DNA of 64,000 nt from Paraburkholderia kururiensis JCM 10599 = LMG 19447 (GCF_003986935.1 NZ_RJZE01000018.1:62001-126000), one strand, 5' to 3'; shown: positions 25,801 through 34,803, counted from the first letter of the stretch. Numbers and translations are program-made. Notes: generated by a model from the sequence alone, not told the origin.

Positions 25801-27018
25801 TCAGAGCAGGGCCCGCCATTCAACCTCGTCCCTGAATACGCCGGAGATCGGACCGGTGCTGGGGTAGTCGATTTCCTCATGGCGCGCCAGGGTCGGCACA
25901 GAGTTGTCCATGAATTCGCGCAGAGCCTTTAGCAGGCAGCGTCTTACCGCCAGGATCGCGCCGTCACCGGCGCCGAGATATTCCTTCGACCGGTCCACGA
26001 TCGGCCCCATGCTCACCATGACGGCAAAGTCTTCCGTGCCGAGCATCTGCGTAAAGCCCGTAAAGTGTCCCTGCTTCATTGCGTCCCGGTCCTGCCCCCA
26101 GTTGTCCTCGGGCGGCCCCGGCGGCAGCGGCGGCCACGAATCGGGATCTTCGTACGCGTGGGTCTTGTTGGGCACCAGCTTCTCGTTGACGCGATAGGTC
26201 ATCTGCCAGTAGTAGATGTTCTCGTCGTCAATGGGCACGGAGAAGAAGATGCTGCCGCCCTGGATGTCGGCACGGTTCGGCGAAACGATCCCAAACCACG
26301 GCAGGACGAACGAGTTGGTGCGAACGTAGGCGCGGCCGTCCTTGAGCGCGCGTACGGCTGCATAGCGGAAGCCGAACGGCTTTTGCGCGATGTGGTACAC
26401 GGGCGCCATGTTTTCCGACGAGAATTCGATGTCGCCGAAACCGACGAGCCAGCTCTGGTGGAGCACGCCGAGATGGGCCGAGTCCATGGTGGTCTCGACG
26501 CCCTGCAGCCAGTTTGAGTGGACCTTCTGCCGGAACACGACGAAGTTCTCGCGCGGCAGGCCGACGAACGGCAGTTCGGGGAATCTGGGCGGCGTATCGC
26601 CCTCGCCCAGCCACACCCAGACAATCCCGGCTTCCTCCCGCACCGGGTAGTGTCTGAGCGGGACGTGTTTGCAGTACTCGGCTTCGTTATTCGGCTGGGT
26701 CGGCACCGCCACGGTCACACCGTCGACGTTGAACTTCCATCCGTGGAAAATGCAGCGCAGCGCGTTGTCTTCGTTGCGCCCCAGCGCGAGCGACGCGCGC
26801 CGGTGCGGGCAGGCTTCATCGAAGAATCCGACCTTGCCACTGGTTGCACGAAATGCAACGTACTGCTCTCCGAACAGCTGCACCCGAAGTGGCTTGCCGT
26901 CGGCCTCCAGCTTGTCCGACAGCGCCGCAGGAATCCACCAGTTTTGCCTGATCATCTGTCCCATAGGCGCGCCGTTACTTACGCGGGTCAGCAGATCATT
27001 TTCTTCCCTGGTCAGCAT
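25801..27018 (-). CDS. Rieske non-heme iron oxygenase, alpha subunit (phthalate/vanillate-demethylase class)
   Basis: 405 residues. The Rieske centre is Cys70-Pro-His72 and Cys89...His92 (CPH...CIFHGW). The mononuclear iron site is DSAHLGVLH with Asp179, His182 and His187. Single-subunit oxygenases of this class are paired with a flavin/2Fe-2S reductase, and one is encoded at 34804-35772 on the divergent arm. They carry out O-demethylation or ring dihydroxylation of aromatic acids. With a LigB/LigJ/LigK-type lower pathway beside it, O-demethylation of a methoxylated ring acid is a reasonable guess, but ring dihydroxylation is not excluded. Confidence 0.87.
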   Translation of the reverse strand: MLTREENDLLTRVSNGAPMGQMIRQNWWIPAALSDKLEADGKPLRVQLFGEQYVAFRATSGKVGFFDEACPHRRASLALGRNEDNALRCIFHGWKFNVDGVTVAVPTQPNNEAEYCKHVPLRHYPVREEAGIVWVWLGEGDTPPRFPELPFVGLPRENFVVFRQKVHSNWLQGVETTMDSAHLGVLHQSWLVGFGDIEFSSENMAPVYHIAQKPFGFRYAAVRALKDGRAYVRTNSFVLPWFGIVSPNRADIQGGSIFFSVPIDDENIYYWQMTYRVNEKLVPNKTHAYEDPDSWPPLPPGPPEDNWGQDRDAMKQGHFTGFTQMLGTEDFAVMVSMGPIVDRSKEYLGAGDGAILAVRRCLLKALREFMDNSVPTLARHEEIDYPSTGPISGVFRDEVEWRALL

Positions 27019-27075
27019 TTAGAACTCCTCATGATGAGATCCGGTTTAACAGATATCCGAAAGACGTACGTTCCG

Positions 27076-27888
27076 TCAGGCGGCGGGGGGCGGCGTCTGG
27101 CTGCGGCGTGCGTCGAAGAATTCGGCAATCCGTTTCGCGACGTCCGTGTTGGCGGAGCGCGTCATGGACGTGATCATGGTTTCCGCGAACAGTCCTTCAC
27201 CGACCGGCATCTCCGAGATCCGGCTGATGCCGTTGATGATTGCGTAATTCGTGGCCGCCGCGTTGCCGGCAATGCGCTTTGCCAGTTCGCGTGCTTTTGT
27301 GAGACCCGCTCCGTCGTCGGTGACGTAGTGCGCGAGGCCAATCTGGTACGCGTCGTTCACATTGAGCACACTGCCTGTGAGCATCATTTCGGTGACCCGC
27401 GAGGCACCAATGAGTCTCGGGATGCGCACGGAGCCGCTGCCTCCGAGGAAAATACCGCGCTGCCCTTCGGGCAGCTGAAAGAACGCCGACCGCTCGACGA
27501 CACGAACGTGTGTCGCCGCGGCAAGCTCGAAGCCGCCGCCGATAACGCCGCCGGTCAGAACGCTGATGACCGGCAGCTCGCCGTACTGGATGAGGTCGAA
27601 GGTACGGTGCCATGCCCGGGAGCGACGCATGCCGGCGAGCACGTCGGGGCTGCGCTTGCTCATGAGCTCGAAAAGATCCAGGCCAGCGCAGAAGTGTTCG
27701 CCCTCGCCATGCAGAATGACAACACGCGCGCCTTCCAGACCGGTGGAGAAGACGGACTCGAGTTCGTCAAGCAACGCGTCGTTGATGGCGTTGCGCTTGT
27801 CTGCACGATTCAGTTTGACGAGCGCGACCTCATCTTCGCGTTGGACGTCAATCAGTGGCACAGCTGCTGTGGACATATCGGTAGTCAT
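27076..27888 (-). CDS. Enoyl-CoA hydratase/isomerase (crotonase) family protein
   Basis: 270 residues. Oxyanion-hole segments HFCAGLDLFEL and GGVIGGGFELAAA are present, and a glutamate lies in FFQLPEGQRGIFLGG at the usual catalytic position. It lies 34 bp after the feruloyl-CoA-synthetase-type ligase gene. In this cluster it would hydrate an aryl-enoyl-CoA formed by the ligase and the acyl-CoA dehydrogenase. It does not carry the Ser/Glu pattern of the hydratase-lyase at 2751-3590, so simple hydration followed by oxidation in the fusion protein is more likely than in-place retro-aldol cleavage. Confidence 0.87.
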   Translation of the reverse strand: MTTDMSTAAVPLIDVQREDEVALVKLNRADKRNAINDALLDELESVFSTGLEGARVVILHGEGEHFCAGLDLFELMSKRSPDVLAGMRRSRAWHRTFDLIQYGELPVISVLTGGVIGGGFELAAATHVRVVERSAFFQLPEGQRGIFLGGSGSVRIPRLIGASRVTEMMLTGSVLNVNDAYQIGLAHYVTDDGAGLTKARELAKRIAGNAAATNYAIINGISRISEMPVGEGLFAETMITSMTRSANTDVAKRIAEFFDARRSQTPPPAA

Positions 27889-27922
27889 GGATCTTTACAG
27901 GAAAAGGAATCTCTTCTCGACG

Positions 27923-29770
27923 CTACGCTTCGATTATTACGACGTTGGCGTCGGGTTTATCGGCGTAGAGCGCTTCTACGTCGCCCGCGCGCCGCGCAAG
28001 CACGGCACGCTGATTGATATAGCCCTTGTCGGTGATCTCGCCGCCATCGCTCGATGGCGGGTCGTTCAGCAGCATCACGCGCCGGATGCGCATGCTGCTA
28101 CCGGAGTGGCGTTCGTTATGGCGCAGCAGTGATTCGCGCAGCGCGTCGTGCAATGGCGCGTGGCAGGCAAGCTGCCGCTCGTCGCGCAGGCCGAAACGTT
28201 CGTGGCACGCGTCCGGGTTCGGCCACGCGAGAAGCGCTACATAGGGCAGGTCCGCGCCTGTCACGACTACGTCGCGCAGCAGGGGAGCGGTGCTGCTGAT
28301 CACCTCGACGCGCAGCGTCCCGACACGCACGAAGATGCCGGACTGCAGCTTGAATTCTTCGGCAACCCGACCGGCAAAGGCGAGTCCTTCCTCCGGTCTT
28401 GCCGGATCGACGAAGGTCATGGCGTCGCCCAGACGGTAGTAGCCCTCCTCGTCGAAGGCGAGACGTGTCAACTCCGGTTGTTCCAGATAGCCCGCCATGA
28501 CAGAAGGGCCACGGGCGCGGATTTCGTATCGTTCTTCGTCTAGCGGCACCAGCTTCAGTTCGACGCCGGGCTGCGGAAGACCGACCAGTCCCGCCTGCCC
28601 GGTTGGCCAATGCACCACCGTGGTCGCGGCACACGTCTCGGTCGAGCCATAGCTGGACACAAACGGAATGCGGTGCCCGAGATGGCGCACGGCCTGGGCT
28701 TGCAGGCGCTGGTAGAGACTGTCGGGCAGCTTCGCGCCTGACGAGGTCAGCCGGCGCAGGCGCACGAAGAACTGCCGGCCGAGCATCTCGTCGGCTTCCA
28801 GCGCGTCCGCGAGCATGGCGTAGCCCGCCGGTACGCTGCTGAAGCGGGTGGGCGAAACCTCCCGGAGGTTGCGCAGCGTCCTGGCGAACTCGCCCGGTAC
28901 GGGACGTCCGTCGTCGATGTACATCGTTCCGCCATCGTTCAGGATGCTGTTGAAGATGGCGGTGCCGCCAGCGACGTGGCTCCACGGCAGCCATTCGAGC
29001 AGCACGGATTCCGGTGCGACGGGATCGTGGCCCACGGTCTGCGCGTGCATGGCCATCGATACGCAAAGCATGCGCTGCGTGACCGGCACGACCTTGGGCT
29101 CTCCAGTCGAGCCCGAGGTGAAGAGGTATTTGCCCACCGTATCGTGCGTAATGCTGTCGAGGGATGCCTGCACCTGCGGGCTCACGGGCGTCTCGAGAAC
29201 CGTGTGCCACGCCGTACCGTGGATGTCATCGGCTGGATCGGCGACATATACGACGCGCGCATCATGTGGGGCGATGGCGTGCAGTGCTGCGCGGAACTGC
29301 TGCGCACTCTGCACGAAGATCACTGCGGGCCTGATCAACGCGACCATCGCCCTGAGTTTCGCGTAATCGGTGCTCAGCAGGGAATAGGCGGGGGTCACCG
29401 GTACATAGGGCAGGCGCGCCTGCATGGCGGCGAGCTCGATGACGGCGTGTTCCAGGGTGTTGCCGCTCAGCACCATCACGCTGCGCCCGTCGAGCCGTTG
29501 TGACAGCAACCATTGGGTCACGGCATCGACCTGGTGGCCGGCCGCGCCGTAGCTGAGTGTGCGCCAGTCGCCCGTCTGCGCACAGCGTTGTTTCAGCCAT
29601 GGCCGCGCGGGACGTTCGAGCGCACGACGTCTCAGCACGGCGGGCAGATGCACCTCGACCGGACCCAGCGGCACCTTGCTGCGCATCAGGACTGCGCCGT
29701 CGGCCCGCTCGACAACGTCGAGGTTCCGCTCAAGGAACGGGAGATTGATGAAAGGGAACTGGGAAGTCAT
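27923..29770 (-). CDS. fcs: Feruloyl-CoA-synthetase-type aryl-CoA ligase
   Basis: 615 residues of the ANL superfamily. AMP-binding signature FTSGSTGEPK at 217-226; the blocks SGNTLEHA, PVTPAYSLLS, WLPWSHVAGG and YIDDGRPVPGEF are characteristic of bacterial feruloyl-CoA synthetases and differ from the ligase at 4074-5624. Start chosen at ATG 29770: the longer frame from 29860 would run through a palindromic operator (29819-29837). It is the first gene of the leftward operon. It should activate a phenylpropanoid acid such as ferulate, sinapate or their dihydro forms; which one is not visible. Confidence 0.85.
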   Translation of the reverse strand: MTSQFPFINLPFLERNLDVVERADGAVLMRSKVPLGPVEVHLPAVLRRRALERPARPWLKQRCAQTGDWRTLSYGAAGHQVDAVTQWLLSQRLDGRSVMVLSGNTLEHAVIELAAMQARLPYVPVTPAYSLLSTDYAKLRAMVALIRPAVIFVQSAQQFRAALHAIAPHDARVVYVADPADDIHGTAWHTVLETPVSPQVQASLDSITHDTVGKYLFTSGSTGEPKVVPVTQRMLCVSMAMHAQTVGHDPVAPESVLLEWLPWSHVAGGTAIFNSILNDGGTMYIDDGRPVPGEFARTLRNLREVSPTRFSSVPAGYAMLADALEADEMLGRQFFVRLRRLTSSGAKLPDSLYQRLQAQAVRHLGHRIPFVSSYGSTETCAATTVVHWPTGQAGLVGLPQPGVELKLVPLDEERYEIRARGPSVMAGYLEQPELTRLAFDEEGYYRLGDAMTFVDPARPEEGLAFAGRVAEEFKLQSGIFVRVGTLRVEVISSTAPLLRDVVVTGADLPYVALLAWPNPDACHERFGLRDERQLACHAPLHDALRESLLRHNERHSGSSMRIRRVMLLNDPPSSDGGEITDKGYINQRAVLARRAGDVEALYADKPDANVVIIEA

Positions 29771-29818
29771 GTTCAGCGGGCCATCTTCGAAATCGTGCAA
29801 CGGCACGACCAGGTCACG

Positions 29819-29837
29819 TAGTAAGGCTACCTTATAT
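29819..29837. promoter_or_regulatory. 19-bp palindromic operator candidate, site 1
   Basis: TAGTAAGGCTACCTTATAT, with core AAGG-N3-CCTT. It lies 48 bp before the ligase start. It is the near-exact reverse complement of site 2 (one mismatch) and lies at the leftward side of the divergent promoter region. Confidence 0.65.
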
Positions 29838-29907
29838 AAAGTTTGCCGGCGAATCCACATGGTACAAACCCTATCGGCGCATTCTTGGAATTGTCGGGCA
29901 ACACATG

Positions 29908-29926
29908 ATATAAGGTAACCTTACTA
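29908..29926. promoter_or_regulatory. 19-bp palindromic operator candidate, site 2
   Basis: ATATAAGGTAACCTTACTA, palindromic core TAAGGTaACCTTA, centred 89 bp from site 1. It lies 85 bp before the thiolase-like ATG. The paired sites suit a dimeric MarR-type repressor acting on both divergent arms; the MarR gene at 35856-36311 is the obvious candidate. Confidence 0.65.
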
Positions 29927-30011
29927 TTTGGGGTGTATGGCACCTCAAGGCGCGGCGTGCAGCTTCCCGTTCACCCGTTGCCGCGCACCAACCACGGAGG
30001 GGTCAGTCAAC

Positions 30012-31181
30012 ATGAGTATCAAGGGCGCCGCATATATCGCCGGCATCTACGAGCATCCCGTACGCCGGGCCGAGGGTTTGACCACTGCGCAGATGCACGC
30101 GGACGTCGCGCTTGGTGCGCTGGAGGATGCAGGGCTGGGTCTTGATGACGTGGACGGCTACTTTTGCGGCGCGGATGCGCCTGGCCTCGGCGCCCTCACG
30201 ATGGCCGAATACATTGGCCTGCGCAACCTGCGCCATGTCGACACGACCGAATCGGGCGGTTCGGCGTATCTGTTGCACGTCGCGCACGCTGTGGAGGCGA
30301 TTTCGTCGGGCCACTGCAATGTGGCGCTGATCACGATGGCGGATCGCCCGCTCGCGGCTGGCGCGGGCACAAGGCTCGCCGGGGTCGATCGCGACACGAT
30401 GCCAAACCTGCCGTTCCAGGCCGCCGTGCCACCTCATCCGATGTACGGGTACGCGATGGTGGCGCGGCGCCATATGCATGAATTCGGCACGACGCCCGAG
30501 CAGCTCGCCTGGGTGCGGGTCGCCGCCTCGCATCATGCCCGGCACAACCCGAGCGCCGTGCATCGCGAAGTCGTAACCGTACGCGATGTGCTCGATTCGC
30601 CTCTGGTTGCCGATCCGCTGCATCGCCTTGATTGTTGTGTCGTGACGGATGGCGGGGGTGCCGTGGTTGTCGCGCGCCCGGAAATCGCGAAGCAGCTGAG
30701 GCGTCCCAGGGTCAAGGTCATCGGGACTGGCGCGGCGGTGAAGCACCCTGACGGAGGACGTATCGATCTGCTGGTCTCGGCCGGCGCGCGTTCCGGCGCT
30801 GCGGCATTTGCGGGGGCAGGCATTACTCCAGGGGACATCGGTTATGCGTCGCTGTACGACAGCTTCACCATCACGGTAATCGTGCAGCTTGAAGATCTCG
30901 GATTTTGCGCGAAGGGGAAGGGCGGCCCGTTCGTTGCGGACGGCAACCTGATTGCAGGCGAGGGCCGCCTGCCATTCAACACAGATGGCGGCGGCCTGTG
31001 CAACAACCATCCAGGCAATAAAGGCGGGATGACGAAGATTCTCGAGGCCGTTCGCCAGTGCCGGGGTGAGGCGCATCCGGCCGTCCAGGTCGCTCGCCGT
31101 GAGTTTGTGCTGGCGCACGGCACGGGCGGCAATCTGGCCGGCGCGCATGCGGCCGGTACCTTAATTCTGCAAGCGGAGTAA
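30012..31181 (+). CDS. SCP2/thiolase-superfamily protein lacking the nucleophilic Cys
   Basis: 389 residues. Thiolase-fold landmarks are present: GLGLDDVDGYFCG, the glycine-rich ESGGSAYLLH (80-89), YDSFTITV and CNNHPGNKGGM. The place of the acyl-accepting Cys (NxxCxSG) reads SGGS, so classical thiolytic chemistry is doubtful. Members of this subgroup (Ltp2/DitF type) work with a DUF35 Zn-ribbon partner as retro-aldolases on beta-hydroxyacyl-CoA, and the next gene carries exactly such a domain. The start has GGAGGGG some 10 bases upstream. It opens the rightward operon, 85 bp after operator site 2. Confidence 0.82.
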   Translation: MSIKGAAYIAGIYEHPVRRAEGLTTAQMHADVALGALEDAGLGLDDVDGYFCGADAPGLGALTMAEYIGLRNLRHVDTTESGGSAYLLHVAHAVEAISSGHCNVALITMADRPLAAGAGTRLAGVDRDTMPNLPFQAAVPPHPMYGYAMVARRHMHEFGTTPEQLAWVRVAASHHARHNPSAVHREVVTVRDVLDSPLVADPLHRLDCCVVTDGGGAVVVARPEIAKQLRRPRVKVIGTGAAVKHPDGGRIDLLVSAGARSGAAAFAGAGITPGDIGYASLYDSFTITVIVQLEDLGFCAKGKGGPFVADGNLIAGEGRLPFNTDGGGLCNNHPGNKGGMTKILEAVRQCRGEAHPAVQVARREFVLAHGTGGNLAGAHAAGTLILQAE

Positions 31182-31187
31182 AACCAT

Positions 31188-32861
31188 ATGAAACCGGATC
31201 AGGGATATCCGCCGGCACCGGTCGTGTTTCCCGGCGACGAGCCGTTCTGGGAGGCGACGCGTTCGGGACAACTGCTCGCGAAGCACTGCGGCGCCTGCGA
31301 CACGCTGCACTACTACCCGAGGGTGCGTTGCCCGTTCTGTGGCAGCCAGGCGACATCGTGGCGGCATTTGTCGGGGCGCGGTGAGATTCATTCGTACTCG
31401 ATTGTGGAACGCAGTGCCCGACCCACGGCCCCTGCGATTATCGAGCTGGAGGAAGGGTTGCGTATCAGCTCCGCGATCCTCGACGCTGACGTGCGTGCGC
31501 TGAATATCGGGGACCCGGTAACGTTGTATGTCGTGCCGGCGCACGACGGACAACACGTGCCCGCCTTCACCACACTTGCCGCGGAGGCCGCCAGAGCGTA
31601 CTCAGAGGCCGCGCGGGCGGCGCTGGAAATGCCGCAGCCGCCGGGCGGGCGCGTATTCCGACACGCCGCGGTAATCGGCGCCGGCAACATGGGCGTAGGC
31701 ATTGCAATGGCCATGCTGTCGGGTGGCCTTTCGGTGCACCTCATTGACCAGTCCGAGGCTTTGCTTGCCGTTGCGACGGATCGTATCGCCGGGTCGTACA
31801 GCCGTGATGTAGCGCGTGGACGTCTTACCGGGACTGAGCGTGACGTCAGACTCGCACGCCTTTCGTGGGGTCAGGACATGGCGGACATTGCAACCGCCGA
31901 CGTGGTAATCGAGGCGGTCTGGGAAGATCTTGCGCTCAAGCAGCAGCTGTTTGCCCAGATCGATCGACACGCCGCGTCCGGAGCGCTGCTTGCGACCAAC
32001 ACGTCCACGCTGGACGTCAACCTGATTGCGGCCGCGACGCAACGTCCGCATTCCGTTGTGGGTCTTCATTTCTTTAATCCTGCAAACGTAATGCGGCTCA
32101 TCGAGGTGGTTCGCACATCGTCGACGTCGCCTGAAGCGCTCGAAGCTGCGCGCAGTCTCGCTTCGTCGGTCGGCAAGGTGGCGATCGTGGTGGGTGTATG
32201 CGACGGTTTCGTGGGCAACCGCATGATGATCGCCCGCGAGCGGCAGGCCGCGCGCCTTCTGCTCGAAGGGGCGCTGCCGGAACAGGTTGACCGTGTGCTG
32301 CGCAAGCTCGGCCTGCCGATGGGAACGTTCGAGCTGCAGGACATGGCGGGAGGGATAGAACTGACATACCGCGCCCGACAGCGGGCGGGGCAAAGAGACT
32401 GGCTGATCGAACAGCTCCATGCGCGTGGCCGTGCCGGACAACGCGCCGGGCGCGGCTATTACCGCTATGAGCCCGGCAAGCGGCGCGCGCTCGTGGACCC
32501 GGAGGTGACGGCATTGATCGAGGAAGCTTCACGGCTGGAAGGTATCGAGCGACGTGTGCTTCCCGATGAAGAAGTACACGACCGTCTCGTGCTCCTGATG
32601 ATCAACGAGGGCGCGAGGCTCCTCGCCGAACGCGTTGTCGAGCGCGCCAGCGACATCGATCTGGTGTGGCAGCTCGGCTACGGATGGCCGGACTGGAAAG
32701 GCGGCCCCATGTATTACGCGGACATGCTCGGACTGCCTTCAGTCGTCACGAGACTTACAGCACTTTGCGCCCGACATGGCGAGCAGTTCCGGCCTGCGGA
32801 ATTGCTCGTACAGCTCGCCGAAGCTTCAGGCCGCATCAGCAACATCAAGATATCAAGATAA
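31188..32861 (+). CDS. Fusion of DUF35 Zn-ribbon/OB-fold protein with 3-hydroxyacyl-CoA dehydrogenase
   Basis: 557 residues with two clear parts. Residues 1-135 are a DUF35 acyl-CoA-binding unit: zinc ribbon Cys34-x2-Cys37 and Cys48-x2-Cys51, then the OB-fold segment SGRGEIHSYSIVER. Residues about 158-555 are an L-3-hydroxyacyl-CoA dehydrogenase: NAD motif GAGNMG (164-169), NTSTLDVN, catalytic His294 in GLHFFNPANVMRLIEVV, and C-terminal 3HCDH domains with LGYGWPDWKGGP. DUF35 proteins normally occur as separate partners of thiolase-like proteins, so the fusion suggests transfer of the product from the dehydrogenase to the thiolase-like protein encoded 6 bp upstream. I know of no described example. 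Confidence 0.88.
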   Translation: MKPDQGYPPAPVVFPGDEPFWEATRSGQLLAKHCGACDTLHYYPRVRCPFCGSQATSWRHLSGRGEIHSYSIVERSARPTAPAIIELEEGLRISSAILDADVRALNIGDPVTLYVVPAHDGQHVPAFTTLAAEAARAYSEAARAALEMPQPPGGRVFRHAAVIGAGNMGVGIAMAMLSGGLSVHLIDQSEALLAVATDRIAGSYSRDVARGRLTGTERDVRLARLSWGQDMADIATADVVIEAVWEDLALKQQLFAQIDRHAASGALLATNTSTLDVNLIAAATQRPHSVVGLHFFNPANVMRLIEVVRTSSTSPEALEAARSLASSVGKVAIVVGVCDGFVGNRMMIARERQAARLLLEGALPEQVDRVLRKLGLPMGTFELQDMAGGIELTYRARQRAGQRDWLIEQLHARGRAGQRAGRGYYRYEPGKRRALVDPEVTALIEEASRLEGIERRVLPDEEVHDRLVLLMINEGARLLAERVVERASDIDLVWQLGYGWPDWKGGPMYYADMLGLPSVVTRLTALCARHGEQFRPAELLVQLAEASGRISNIKISR

Positions 32862-32865
32862 CCCC

Positions 32866-34686
32866 ATGCCAACCTATCGCGCGCCAGTCAGGGACTGGCT
32901 CTTCATTCTTCACGATTATCTGCGGGTGGAGGAACGCAAGGACCTTCCCGGCTTTAACGAACTCACTGCCGATCTGACTTCGGCCGTTCTCGAAGCCGCA
33001 GCCCAGTTTCATGAGGAAGTCCTGCACCCGCTCAATCAGGCTGGTGATGGCGAGGGAGCCCATTTTCTCGATGGTCGGGTCCGCACGCCTGGCGGCTTCA
33101 AGGCTGCCTGGGACGCCTATCGCGAGGCCGGCTGGCACCGCCTCAGTCTCCCACAGGAACTGGGCGGCGCCGGACTTCCGCCGGTCATGGCGGTGCCGGT
33201 GTCGGAGATGCGCGCGTCCACTGGCCATTCGTTTTCGATGTACAGCAGTTTCTGCGCACCCGCGGCCAGCATGCTTGCAGCGCTGGCCCCTGAATGGATC
33301 AGACGCCATGTCGTACCTCGTCTCTCGGACGGTGACTGGACCGCGACGATGTGCATGACGGAGCCGCAGGCCGGTACCGACCTGCGCCAGATTTCGACGC
33401 GCGCGATATGCCAGCCGGACGGGACGTGGCGCATTCACGGACGCAAGATTTTCATCTCCGGCGGTGATCACGACCTGACTGACAACATCATTCACATCGT
33501 GCTTGCCAAGGTACCCGATGCGCAGGGACGCGTGACGGCGGACCTCTCATCGGTGCACGTGTTTCTGGTGGCGAGGAACATGATTGATCCTCATACCGGC
33601 GCACAAGGCGAACTGAACAACGTCTTCGCACGCTCCATTGAGCACAAGATGGGGATCGAGGGCAGTGCAACCTGTGCACTCGATTTCGAAGGCGCGGTGG
33701 CGTGGCGCATTGGCGATACGGGCGGGGGAGGTACCGCCGCCAACATGGCGCCAATGTTCCATCTGATGAATTACGCCCGCGTAGGCACCGCCCTGTCCGG
33801 GGTTGGATACGCTGAGATCGCCCGGCAGAACGCGGCGGACTACGCGCGCGAACGCCGCTCGGGACGGGCGGGTTCAAAGCTGCGCGACACGGCGCAGGCG
33901 GCGGACCCCATCATCGCGCACGCAGATGTGCGGCGCCTCCTGCTCGAAGCGCGGTCTTTTGCTGAGGGTGCGCGTGCAGGCGCCATGCGCGCGGCGATGT
34001 GGCAGTCGATTGCCCGGTCGGCACCCGACCTGCAGGAGCGACAGGCGGCCGCCGACATGCTCGATATCCTGACGCCTGTGATGAAGGCATTCTTTACGGA
34101 CCGTGGCTTCGATGCTGCAGTCGCGTGCCAGCAGGTGTTCGGTGGACACGGCTACATCAAGGATTACGGCATCGAACAGTTCGTACGCAATGCCAGGGTC
34201 GGTCAGCTATACGAAGGCGCAAACGGAATTCAGGCCACTGATCTCGTACACCGCAAGCTGTTCGCGCACGAAGGTCGCCCCTGGAAACACTTTGCGCGAG
34301 CGATTTCCGGTTTCGTCGACCGTCATTCAGATGATGTGCAACTCAAGCCATACACGGTCCCGCTGCGCGATGGGCTGCAACGCCTTGGCGCGTCCATCAC
34401 GTGGCTGAACACAGACGGCCGCGCGAGCTATGGCCTTGCCGATGCCGCGTCATACGACGTTCTCACTGCAATGGGCATCCTGTACGTCGGCTGGATCTGG
34501 AGCGAAATCGCCGCGGTAGTACTCGACGGTTCGGGATGCCGGTTCGTCGACGAGACCACACGCCTGACCAAGCTGGCATTGGCAAAGACGTGGATGCAAA
34601 GACAGATGCCGCTGCTCGAGGCTATCTGCCGTCGCATTGAATGTGGCAACGACAGCCTTCTGTCCATGCCCGACGAGTGGATTTGA
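32866..34686 (+). CDS. Acyl-CoA dehydrogenase
   Basis: 606 residues, of the long type with extra N- and C-terminal helical segments. FAD-contact segment TMCMTEPQAGTDL, the KIFISGGDHD strand, the QVFGGHGYIKDYGIEQ helix and catalytic Glu450 in QLYEGANGIQ are present. It begins 4 bp after the fusion gene, so it is translationally close. Electrons would pass to EtfBA, encoded at the end of this arm. In this cluster it would introduce the alpha,beta double bond into an arylpropanoyl-CoA, implying that a saturated side chain is among the substrates. Confidence 0.88.
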   Translation: MPTYRAPVRDWLFILHDYLRVEERKDLPGFNELTADLTSAVLEAAAQFHEEVLHPLNQAGDGEGAHFLDGRVRTPGGFKAAWDAYREAGWHRLSLPQELGGAGLPPVMAVPVSEMRASTGHSFSMYSSFCAPAASMLAALAPEWIRRHVVPRLSDGDWTATMCMTEPQAGTDLRQISTRAICQPDGTWRIHGRKIFISGGDHDLTDNIIHIVLAKVPDAQGRVTADLSSVHVFLVARNMIDPHTGAQGELNNVFARSIEHKMGIEGSATCALDFEGAVAWRIGDTGGGGTAANMAPMFHLMNYARVGTALSGVGYAEIARQNAADYARERRSGRAGSKLRDTAQAADPIIAHADVRRLLLEARSFAEGARAGAMRAAMWQSIARSAPDLQERQAAADMLDILTPVMKAFFTDRGFDAAVACQQVFGGHGYIKDYGIEQFVRNARVGQLYEGANGIQATDLVHRKLFAHEGRPWKHFARAISGFVDRHSDDVQLKPYTVPLRDGLQRLGASITWLNTDGRASYGLADAASYDVLTAMGILYVGWIWSEIAAVVLDGSGCRFVDETTRLTKLALAKTWMQRQMPLLEAICRRIECGNDSLLSMPDEWI

Positions 34687-34803
34687 CAAGACCGTCTGCG
34701 TGCGCCCGTGAAGCCGGCTCCGGTCAGGGCAATGAGGGTGGACTGCGCGCGCGGGTCTTTGGCTCGATGATTTTGTTAATCCCATGAACGGATCAGGAAT
34801 TTT

